Origin: Pampus argenteus
Taxonomy: Eukaryota; Chordata; Actinopteri; Scombriformes; Stromateidae
Reading direction: 5' to 3'
Assembly (NCBI GenBank): GCA_036937835.1
Contig: CM072874.1
Location: 12,228,001-12,292,000 of the forward strand
DNA: 64,000 bases
Shown here: positions 44,938 through 56,135 of the stretch, one piece after another
How the letters are laid out: each line of letters starts with the position of its first letter
How positions within the stretch are numbered: position 1 is the stretch's first letter
The notes under the pieces: generated by a model
The model's input: the letters and a program-made list of their open reading frames with translations, nothing else
Told to the model about the DNA's origin: nothing
Database searches by the model: none
Position numbers and translations under genes: made by a program

Positions 44938-45490
44938 GTATAAGTGACCTCACTACTTAGTGTGCAAATTGATTACAACACTAAGTAGTAAGGATATGGT
45001 TTCCAAAAAAAAGTCCACTCAGTCAGGGTTTCAACAGAAAACCAGAAGTCAGTTTGAAAGCCACGCCCAGTTTTGATTATACCTGTAATCTAATTGGTCA
45101 TATATAAGTGATGTAATTACTCAGTGGCTGAAGTGATTACAACAATAATCTAATTGCTCTACAGTTAAAGTGAATATTCCACCAATAGAAGGATAATATA
45201 TTTAACATCGACATAATTAACATAAATTAGAAAGGATATAGTCTCCAACACAACTCCCCTCACTCAGGGTTTCAACAGAAAGCCCAGTTTTAATTACACT
45301 AATAATATTATTGGTCCCATATAAGTGACATAATTACTTAGTGGTTAAATTGATTACAACAGTAATCAAATTACTCCACATGTAATGCGATTACTCCACC
45401 AGTCGTGGGGTAATATATTTTACATCAACGCAATTCTTTTCCCAAATTACAAAGAAAATATAGTCTCCAACACAACTCCCATCCCAGGTA
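44938..45490. repeat. Diverged tandem repeat of about 220-240 bp
   Basis: Three registers of the same sequence start near 44991, 45233 and 45455 (AGGATATRGTYTCCAA, then ACTCAGGGTTTCAACAGAAA in the first two). Between them the phrases CAGTTTTRATTA, TATAAGTGAYRTAATTACT and GTGATTACAAC/TTGATTACAAC recur in order. The third unit is partial. The period is 242 then about 221. No coding capacity. Confidence 0.8.
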
Positions 45491-48400
45491 ATTTCTACAA
45501 ACACTCAGTGATGTGGCTTGGGCCAAGTGTCCTAGATAAGCAATATTACATTACACTATGTGAGCTGAAGTGCAGTGAGCTTTTGTTCAATACATACAGG
45601 CTGAACAAGGCTATCAACTGAAAGATCTGTATGTGTGCGCATGGAGAATCACTTGACTGTAGGGACCTGGTCTGTTTACATCCAGCTGACCAATTGCGAG
45701 ACATTTGGCTGTGACATTGTTGTCAGTACCACCGGTAGATGACTATGCCGCAGGAGATGTTTGCACTGCATGCTTGCAACACAGCCCGATGTGACAGCAG
45801 TTGCGTTTGTGGATGCAGGCCCATCAGACGCGCTGGTACGCATGGTGGCACACGTCCTGTCAGAACTAATAGAGCCGGACTTTGAGCTCTTCTCACATAT
45901 TACTAAGTAAATTTAAATCAAACCGTTACTATGAGTAATAGTTAAGAAAGGTAATAAAGTTTTGTTTTCTTTTGGGAGATTCCTTTATCCAAGTCAAGTG
46001 TCTAAGGATAGAAAATGTTTGCTGGACAGATTGTAAAGCAGCTCGAGGCAAAATTTTGATTTGTGATACTGGACTATGAATATAAAACTCAACAGATATT
46101 ATCATTTAACAATAAAATATATTACTGCATTATATTCCCACTGCTGTTTCAACTTTCTGTGACTTTACCAGGACAAATTAGGAGGTGAATATTTCCTTCC
46201 ACTTTTTTGTCCACCATACTATCAGGATAAGTCAATTATTCTTTTCTTGAAAGAACGTGAATTTGTTGTAGTTATTGAATGTCTCAAGTGGTTGAAGATT
46301 GCCTCAAGATTGTCAACAAAGCAAATAAATTCATAGCTACAGTAGACATATCTGCACAAGTGCTTTATCTGATTTATTTAAGTGATCAATTAAATACCCA
46401 CAAGATTCAGGACCTAAAAATGGTGAATTTCCTCTAAATAGATCTTCAAGGTGACAGGGCATACTGATTGTGAATGAAATGTAAATCCTCTGCTTCAATC
46501 AAACAAACACCTGTGAATCTCATCTTCTAATTGACTGAAATAAACCACAACGCAAATTAGACTGCAAAATAAAAAGCGGAAGAGAATCCGAAGAAATAGT
46601 CTTCGCAAAAAAAACAAAAAAAAAAGAAGTGGTTTTCCAACTGAGCAGGAAGGATCCACAACCAGTTTATGTTGCAGAACAGCTGTACATGCATCGTGAC
46701 TGGAGCTGACCAGGGTCAACCCTGCTGGAGACACACAGTGCACTGACATTTTTCACAGAGTGAATGGAATATCGTCACCAGTGTCCTGTAGCTAACTAGC
46801 TCATCTCTACATGATGGGGGTCATGCCCTGAGCACATCCACTGATGACACCACTGGTACATTCTTAGATCCCCGAGCAGTGGTCATAATTAAACAATCAT
46901 AGGTATGCTGAGAGGTCGTTGGAGGGGTTTGGACACTGCAGGCAGCTGCTCCTGTCAAGGGCTACAGTCAGAAATAAAACATTACTATATAGCCATTGGG
47001 TTTTACCTCTTTTTTTGATAGAGATGTTGTTTGAATTAATGATGTTTCAGCTCTGTTGATGACTGGACATCTGAGAAATCTTTCAAATGAATCCCCTAAA
47101 TTTTTTTTCCGAACTGCGCGGCCTTATCTTCCAAGTTCTCATCTTACCAGTGTTTGCCTTCAAAAAGACACTTAACTGTTAACACTTAAAAACATGTTTT
47201 AGCCACTAACTGGCAGCACTATGAGTTTGATGCTGTGTGTTCTTTAATTAATTCCAATTTTTGGAAAATAATAGTCCAAATTTGTACATGATAGCAAGTT
47301 AAGTTGTGTGTTTTTTTATGTTTAGTGAAAACCATTGGTTTTTTTGTACCCACAAATGACTTCACTCTGTGAATGAGGTCCTTTGTATGTGTGAAATGAT
47401 CTGTTCTGATTTGGATCCTGAACAAAATACTGTAAACTGCTGAATCAAAAAACACTTGTTTTCTTTTTCCAAGGAACATGCTTCCTCCATCATGCAGAAT
47501 TTAGTTTCTCTGCTCTCTCCCTCCCCACAGGCTCTTTCATAATATAGCCAACCCAGGTTGTTGTGTTGAAGCTGATGCAAACTGACAGTGTGTTTTTTTT
47601 GTTTTTTTGTTTTTTTTTAAGCTTGTGACGCATTTGACAAAAGAAAAACAACAACAATGCTGTATTTGTTCACAGTTCATTCTCCATTGGTTCAAGTTAT
47701 TTTACAATCAAAATATCAAAAAGTTGATGAAACTGTAATGATCTGTCTGAATTCAAAATTGACAGTATGTGTGATTAAATAACTTCAGCTCAAAAGGTCC
47801 ACTTACTAGCTCATCATCTCACAGTCAAAACTTTGCATGGTCAAAATTCACAGTGCACAAGCTATTTTGAAAATCAAAATATCCAGAATTGGATCAGCAT
47901 CAAGAAGCAAAAACTAAATAAATACAGCTGGTCTCCATGGAAAAAGTGTGTGAAGTAAACAGGGTGTTTGTAGATATTTTTATTTTTGGAAATGTTTGTC
48001 CATGCGTGTGGAAATGTGTGTCCACACAAGAATATGTGTGTTGCCGTGACAGCAGCAGGGCTCCTCAGACATTGTCACTGTGATCACAGTTGTGTTCTTC
48101 TTGTGTCACCCATAACTTGCCTCTTAAACTCTGTTACACCATCCTTCCTGCTAATTATCCCACCTTACTAAACGGTCCTCATATCTGTCAGGAGCAGACT
48201 CTTATAACCACATGTGAGGAACACATCATTAACACATCTTTTCTCCAACACCACACTCATCCTGGGTTATCCAGCAAAATATCAGCGAGAGACATTTTTA
48301 TGAGAACATTAATCATTTCAGCACAGCCATTCAGTATGCCTCAGATGTCACATACAATCTAAAAGCCTGGATGAATGCTACTGCTACTGTTTTTATTACT

Positions 48401-50201
48401 CATATTACTCCTACTGATGATAATATATTAATAATAATCTTATGTAGAATGAGTTACAGAGAGAGGTATATCTGATCACCCTTACTTAAAAAAACAGAGA
48501 TGGACAGTATATGAATGTAATTACTAGGAGACTGTGTTGTGAAGAGATGACGATCACAAACAACTGCTCATAATGAGGTTGTAGTTGCAGTTGCACACAC
48601 CTTAAGAAAAAAAAAAGAAGGAAAATGCAAATTAGGAGAAAATATAAGGATAGGCAAAGGATAGGCTGCAAAAAAAGTGTAGTAAAAAGAATAGACAAAT
48701 GGAGATATGGAAAAATATATAAAAATAGAGTCACTGAGAGATACAGAGGGGACAGAAGTGGAGCAGAATAATAGGATCACACCGGTTCCCAAGATCAATT
48801 CTCTGCCCACATCCCATCAGTCATAGCGATTATGCGTGCCACCATGAGAGACAGAAGAAACACGCCACTGGAGTCTGTTAATTACAAAGCTGCTTCCTTC
48901 ATCTCTGCAGGTATCCCATTGTTGCATCTGCTTCTCAAAAATGAAGAGAGTGCACTCTGTAGCTCTCATAGGGAATGGATTGCCTTGTTCAATGGGAAAT
49001 GTTTGTGATGTGTGTTGAAAAAAGAGGAGAGTGAAGGAGATGGATGTTTCAACTTGAGTGCACTTATCCACAGAGTACTGAGTCACCCAAATATGCAGTG
49101 AGTAAGGTATTAGATGGATAGATTGATAGGTTTAAATTTTCTTGAACCTGGATTACACACTATTTTCTATTACTGAATGAGTGGCTACATAACTTAAATC
49201 TAGGAAGTTACTGTACACTGCTTATAAATGCCAAATAGGGGAGTTAAGTAAAGAGTTAAAAAGAGTAAATATTTGATATTTGACAAAATTTGTGATGTAA
49301 AAATGCCAGCTCACTGTGGACAGAAGACCACATTTTCAGCTTAGCACGGTCTTACAGTCACCTGCTGTGAGCTCTCTTGAAATTTACAAACACTGAATGG
49401 CAACAGTGACCAAATTAGACAAATAGTGATGGGCTTACATTAGCCACATGTCACAGCATAACAGTTCTATTCTGTTCTCCTTGGTTGAATGAAGTGCTCT
49501 TTCTGAACAAACTGTGAGATGCAGCCAGCAGCATTGTTTTGGTACAGCAGGCTGCCAGGCTGTCTTCATCGCTGCTGCTACTGGTGATGTTGTGTTGGGA
49601 ATCCCAATCATAAAAGAATGAAGGAAACCAAAAGCCAACAACAGGAAGAGGAGAACATTGCACAATACGCTGTATATTTCTCAGACAAGCGCAATCTAGA
49701 CACAGCAGTGTCAGGGGAGTACACTGTTGACCTGAGGTTTGGCATTTTTAACCCCTTATGTGCAATATGTCTCCACAGGGTCAGTTATTGGTGTGTTACA
49801 TTTGTGACCCACAATACAGAGAGCATTTCCCTGTAATTATGTTTAAAGAAAAGAAAAACATAGTGTTATATATTACATATAGCTTATATTATATATATTG
49901 TTTAATCTAGCATAGTCTACCTTAGGAATGAGACTAATTATTTATTTATCAATCTTTGGCAAAGACTGCATGTATTTCTCCTGGCTTATTTTACTTGATT
50001 TGAAAAGTAGAATTATAACAGAATTATTATAACATGTCAATATTTTCATTAAGAATGATTTCTTGTATCTGACCTGTATATAGCCATTCCTCCGATCCAT
50101 CCAGGAGGTTGAAGGACAAATGTTTCAATAGAAACACCCTGGAGGATTGGACACAGGCAGTCTACTCTGGACCAGATTCATGGGGTTTTGTTTCTTGCTG
50201 T

Positions 50202-50203
<2 letters not shown>

Positions 50204-50246
<43 letters not shown>
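50204..50246. repeat. (TG)n microsatellite
   Basis: About 21 uninterrupted GT units. Confidence 0.95.
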
Positions 50247-50248
<2 letters not shown>

Positions 50249-50379
50249 CCAGGCTATAATTTTAATATATATTGGACATTACACATTACCAATTTAAAAA
50301 AAATGGAAAATGAGAATGTAATATGGGTATTATGTAGGATACATCACTGCTGACAATGTTTTTATGGATTTTTGTAAAG

Positions 50380-50541
50380 TGGAGAGGAGACAATAAGACC
50401 AGAGGAGAGGAGAGAAGAGATTACTGGAGTACTGGAGAGCAGTGGAGAGGAAGAGAAATGGAGATGTGAGGAGAAGATAGGACCAGAGGAGAGGAGAAGA
50501 GAGGGCTGGAGAAGATAGGACCAGAATAGAAGATCACAGGA
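50380..50541. repeat. GA-rich minisatellite
   Basis: Purine-rich on the + strand, with recurring GACCAGAGGAGAGGAGA and GGAGAAGATAGGACCAGA phrases of about 25-50 bp spacing. The homopurine character could allow triplex or other non-B structure. The antisense Ser/Leu-rich frame is an artefact. Confidence 0.75.
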
Positions 50542-53157
50542 GGGCGCCCTTGCTGCCAAATGTGTACTTGTCAATATGAAAATAAAAACAACAATTTGCT
50601 AAACGTAACTACAATATCTGAACATATCCCTAATCTATGCTATTGCATAAAATTAAATAGGAAACAGGTAAATGAAAGCAATACTATTAATAATAATAAA
50701 ATAATAATTTAGTGTTAGTGATTTTAAAAAAAATATATATATATGTTTGAGTTGCTGAAGTACATGACTCCTATTATTGTCCAAATTCAACAGTGCTGGC
50801 AGATGACAGCCAAAAGAATTAAGATGGACTGCAAAATCTTGTTTAATCCTCTATTCAACAAACCTAGAGTTTTGCTTTTTTTATGCAAGTATACTAACTT
50901 ACTGCTCCCTTGGCAACAGGGAGCTATGGTAATCATGCATGTGTTAAGAATAACATTTTGCACTATAGCAACAAGGATCATTTCATCCCAACCAGAACCT
51001 ATCATTGCTCAACACTGAGGACATCTAATAATACTACCAGCTTTTTCTTTGAATTTAGCCAGTGTGCTCAGGTTACATTTCTACAAATGCCTATACACTA
51101 AAAAGATGTATCCTTTCTTCTGAATGCCTACCGGGATGTATCATTTCTTGTAACAATTCAGCCAGTTACTATCTATCCAACACCATCACTCATTGCTACT
51201 TATTGCAGCTTCTTCCTCTTAAATTTGCCCGGTTGATAATTGCTGATAATTTGATTAATAACAAACTGGTGTATCATGTTAAGATACATATAGAACAAGT
51301 CAATTTGCAACATTCATTACATTATACCCAAGCAGTAAAATTCACACACACAATTACAGCACAAGAGAGTCCGAGTGTAACATGTAATTTTCCACCCATG
51401 GTTTCTCAGCTCTCTCCTGTTCGTATCTGACATTTTTTTTTCTCATGTTACACGTTGATGGCAGATCTGCACAGACAGCCAACACAGGCACACGGCCGAG
51501 CCGCACTTGGATCGTCAGTGAGCTCATGGCTTGTAGCGCCTGTGGACCGATGTCACTAGCTTTAATTGCACATGACAGACAACAAATGTGATTGTGAGAA
51601 AAGGTGCGTACAGGACACATCTCAACGATAACAGTGCCTGTCTTTTCAGACCTGCTGGGACTGATTTTTGAACAGAGGGAAGAGGGGCTTCCTGTCAGTA
51701 ACTAAGTGAAGGGAGATGCCAGCATGTAGTGGGGTAGGGGTGTTAGAAGTCACATATACATACTATAACCCACCGTACACAGTCACACAGTATAGCAGGC
51801 ACATCTCTTTGTGTAAATACCGTACAGAAATTATATGAGACTTAAATATAGAGTGCAGATATGTATATGTTTTCTCAAACTGTTTCCACAGTCAAGAATT
51901 CATTTTCATGGTAAACTGAAAATGATATCTGTTGTGAACAACATGGTACAAAAAGGTAGAGATTTTAAAATTTGTTTATTACACTACTGTATTGCATATG
52001 ACTCGGATTGCTTATTTGTAACTTTTTACAATTTCTTGTTACAAACAGATGTGTCTGAAATTCGGTGCAGCCACAGCCCGTGAACCTGGATATGTCACAC
52101 AATTAGCTGTTTTTAGTCACAGGTATTATTTGGGTTCATAATCATATGCGAAAGTCATAAATTAATATCCAGCTTAACAGCTTTGTGCTGTTTTTGTTAG
52201 ATCATAATACTAAATGATGAACACAAACTATTACAAGGCTGAAGCATCATTACAAGGCTGTTGTTGGAGCATCGTTCAGCATTAGCGCATGTATGAAACA
52301 GAGCATATCTTGCAGTTGTTTGAAAAATACATTGTGTTGTTGGTATCAACTTGATACATATCTCTGCATCATTTATTTTCATTGACTTGTGAACCACTTT
52401 GAAAGAGCAAAATCCAGTTACTCACTTTTTGGCCATTTCATGTGGTGTCGGCCCGGTGTGGCAAACACTAACCATCTGGTGCCTTTAATTGGACTCGAAA
52501 TAAGCGTGTAACATATTTCCAAATACTCTTTGCTCCAGGCACATTCTCAAATGCTTGTGAATGTGTGCTTGACCTTCATCTTAAAATACAAATGTGTTAT
52601 TACTCTCTAACCTCCCAGCTCTTCTGCCACCTGTGTCACTGCGTGAACTACTCTCGTTAGAGGGACACCAGGTGTCCTGGAAACGATGCACAGAATGGAC
52701 ATGGTTTACTGCAATAAACAATGATACACAGAGGCTACATTTATTTTAGCATGAAATTACTATCACTGACACCAAGGGATAGTTCTTCCTAAATCCATCA
52801 GCACAAACAACTGTCGAAAAGACAATAGAAATTTAGATACTCATCATGTTTACTTATTTCTTTCCCTAAAACTTTTAACCCTCTATTGGCAAATGTGATC
52901 CACTAAATCTGCTGTTCAAAACTAACTTAAAGGGTGTTTATCGATCAGTATGGATAATAACTACCCAGGTCAAACCTTTGTTCTTATAATACTAGTGTAT
53001 ATGTTAAGATGCTCTTTATTGTCTATTTACTCTATGGCTTCTCTCTATATATATCATTATACACCTGTAAGAATTAATTATTATCTTTCAGTTTCTAGTA
53101 ATTCTGTTGTAGTTTTCCTCTTTTAACCCTCGCTCCTTTCTTCTTTTCCTTTTTACC

Positions 53158-53960
53158 TAGTCACAGCTCAGATCGTTGGAAGGACTTCAGCGCCATTATT
53201 TTAACCTAGCCTTCTTAACTCAACCCACCAATATGAAAATACTTGCGGAACATTACGATCAGGTAAGTGCTGCAGAGCTGGAGAATACCCCTCCCTTCAG
53301 CCAGGAAGCCTTTGATAAGGCTGTCCAGTGGGGGAGGGAGCGATACAGTTTGGGAGAGATTTGTCCAGAACTGCATTGTTACAAACCAGGTGCTGATATA
53401 ACTGTTGATGAGCAGCTCTTCCCAACAAAAACAAGGTGCAGTTTTATCCAGTATATAGCTTGATCAATTGATGAGGAAATAAAGCACCTATTTAGCCATT
53501 GGCAGTGTTTTATAATATTCTTGACCTGGCTGCCATAAATGCGTCGATCCTGTGTAAGAAATGCACCAATGAAGATGATCTCATGGAGGAACTTCATAAT
53601 GCGACGCATAAATGAACGTCGCTCCGGACACATGACAGCAAAAACCAGACAAATGATGGTGTGAGAGCCCCTGTTGGAAGGCAGTGCCAAGTGAGAAGAA
53701 CATGTAAAAAAAATAAAAATAACAAAGCAAAGGATACTTGTGTCAAATGTCATTTGGTATTGTGTGGGAGCTGCACATAGAAGCTACAGGTTACCTGTGT
53801 TGACTGTGAGTGATTGTGAGCCATGAGCAAAACAACTTGGCAGTGTAACAGCAGTGTCTTCAGCTGGCTGGCAGCTTATTATATCTTTTTAATAATAATT
53901 CAAATTATATACACATAACATCCGAGCAGTCAAAATGACCACAGTCAGTCTAGTACAGTG
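53158..53960 (+). pseudogene. Broken piggyBac-type transposase (PGBD-like)
   Basis: A piggyBac transposase is a cut-and-paste enzyme of TTAA-targeting elements. Here only parts remain. An opening segment reads LAFLTQPTNMKILAEHYDQ then SLGEICPELHCYKPGADITV and DEQLFPTKTRCSFIQYIA (53206-53460), the block holding the first catalytic Asp (DEQL). After a stop and deletion, another frame gives VFYNILDLAAINASILCKK and ELHNATHK (about 53503-53611), matching the late catalytic-core helix. A final part, CVKCHLVLCGSCT (about 53738-53776), is the remains of the C-terminal Cys-rich zinc domain. The 3' flank includes GTCAAAATGACC, common near piggyBac ends. The middle of the core is missing and stops occur, so it is inactive. 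No terminal repeats were defined. Confidence 0.75.
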
Positions 53961-54732
53961 TTAATCACACACCCACTACCCCAACTACCACTATAACACC
54001 CTATTCTATGCCAACACATTCACATACATGGACACCTCGAAGATGTCCAGTGCAATTACTATTATTTACAAGCACTGTGCAGCTGAGCATTTTGCAGAAC
54101 CGAGCTGAGCATGCATGACAAGACTTTATTACACAAGCATCTGTCCAGTTTGCAGTTATTACTTCATCCATCGTATTGTAAAGTGCCTGTAAAGACCAAA
54201 CATATGGTTCTACATACTCTCAATACATACTTTTGCCGGTGTCAGATATTTCATTCCAGATGATGTCACAGGAAACTTGCAATGTTTATTCTTAGCCAGA
54301 CAGCTAATGTTTTGTGCTATAGGAATATAAACCATGGGAATAAAAATGGCAGTGATTGTACATTTTTCTGCTGTTACCTGATATTTAATAGGACGACCAG
54401 TAGTAGAAACTTGCTGTAGGTATAGGGTATTAAAACCAGATTGCCGCGTGGTTTCTGCGGCTTTAATAAACCAATGACTTCACATTGGCATTCACAGTAG
54501 TGAAGTGTCAAATGCATAGATCATTCAAGTCAGAGGAAGCTGAGCAAATGGTGAAATGCTACGTCATGTGGGTGTGTGTGGTAGAGAGAAAGTTTGTGTG
54601 CAAGTCTGTTTATTCATGTACAGTATCTGCATGGGGGTAAAGAAATGTGTAGGCATGTGTGTAGAGCATATGTGTGTCAATGCATGTTTTACAGAGCATC
54701 AGAGAAAACATAGTTTGTGCATCCATTTTGTA

Positions 54733-54797
<65 letters not shown>

Positions 54798-55036
54798 CGT
54801 AGCCTACCAGAGCAGGCTGTGTGACCAGCGACAGTGAGCTTTAACGTGTGCTGACAGCTAATCAATAGTAGATAGTGTTTTTCAGCTTTTAGAGAGAACT
54901 ATTTATAACAGACTGCACCATCACTTTCCAAACCAAATCAGATATTTCCATGGGATGGACCAAGTGCTGCACAATCATTTATCACAACGTGTGTGTGTGT
55001 GTATGTGTGTGTAATGATGACAGCATGATTCAGATG
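53961..55036. other. Intergenic between two transposon relics
   Basis: No gene recognised. It contains a TC/TG compound microsatellite (54736-54796) and TG-rich sequence at 54560-54720. Part of the left end may still belong to the piggyBac 3' region. Confidence 0.5.
54736..54796. repeat. (TC)n(TG)n compound microsatellite
   Basis: About 14 CT units followed, after TTTC, by about 13 TG units. Confidence 0.95.
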
Positions 55037-56135
55037 TACAGTGGGGTCCAAAAGTCTGAGACCGCATTGAAAATCTCTATCTACCTATTGTCATATAAAC
55101 CTGGAAATAATCAGGAAAAAGCTGAAAATATCCTGGGAAAGATTGGGGAATCAGGAAACATTTTAAAATGCAAGAAGTTAGTCCGCAATCAAATTTAAGC
55201 AAATTTGTGACCATCTTAACTCATTTGTGCAAAATTTAGGATTTTCTTAGAGTTGTATCCCTACTGTTTCTTCAAGCCAAGTTGTATCCAAAGCACAATC
55301 AGGCAGACCAAAAAGGACCACACCATCAGAAGACCAATACATCAAGCTTAGTTCCTTGAGAGATAGAAAGGCAAGTACTGTCAAAAGAAGGTCATCTTAT
55401 AGTGGTCTCAGAGGACAAGTAGCAGTTTTTAAACCACTCCTCTGGGAAACAAGACCAGACATTTGGGGAGAGCTAAGAAATACCAGCATTTCATGACTAA
55501 AAAAAAAAAAAAGTCCTATTTACTCTGCCCTGAAGACAAACCACAGAAACAACACTAACAATGAAAGAATGAGAAAAATGGCTTCACACATTTTTGAGTG
55601 TCTAGCCAAATGTGTTATAGGTAGAAAAACAATGTAGCGATTATTAGTACTTCTTATGTATTGTATTGTGTTTTCCTTGGTTTTTGTTTGGATTTTTTAG
55701 TTAGTGTATTTTTTACATTATGTTTTCTCTAAGAAAGACTGAAGACAATTTATCATAAGTTATATTTCATCCATAACTCAATTTTGACCAAATTTTCACT
55801 TACTGCGTTTTGACTTTGTACTGATGAATCCGAGTTTAAGATTTATTGTAGTAACAGAAGGGTGTATGTAAGGAGACAAACAGGAGAAAGAATGATACCA
55901 AACAATGAAACATGATGCTGTACTACATCTGGTTTACATCTTTGTGGAGAAGGATTCATTCTGCAGCAGGATATTAACCCCAAACACACCTTAAAGCTTT
56001 GCAAGAACTACTTGAAGACCAGATCAAAGAAGACCAGACCAAAGAGGACCAAGGAGTCCTAACTGTCGTGGACTTTCCTCCACAGTCTGACCTCAACCCC
56101 ATTGAACATGAATGGCCAAAAGCAACTTATATGAC
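55037..56135 (+). pseudogene. Broken Tc1-family transposon with transposase remnants
   Basis: The left end TACAGTGGGGTCCAAAAGTC is a typical fish Tc1 terminal repeat with TA target. Inside, the frame from about 55262 gives SGRPKRTTPSEDQYIKLSSL and RDRKASTVKRRS, the GRPRKT-type hinge and helix-turn-helix part of a Tc1 transposase. It then drifts and stops near 55497. Further on, LTDESEF (about 55821), FILQQDINPKHT (about 55956) and SDLNPIEHEW (about 56087) are the three catalytic-region blocks of the DDE domain. They are separated by deletions and stops. No right terminal repeat was found, so the copy is 3'-truncated and dead. Confidence 0.8.

Larger units (their letters stand above)
45491..53157. 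other. Intergenic desert, right flank part 3
   Basis: No gene recognised in 7.7 kb. It contains a TG microsatellite (50204-50246), a GA-rich minisatellite (50380-50541), A/T tracts and several low-complexity stretches. The 122-codon frame at 51062-51430 has no motif or splice context and is treated as chance. Confidence 0.5.
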
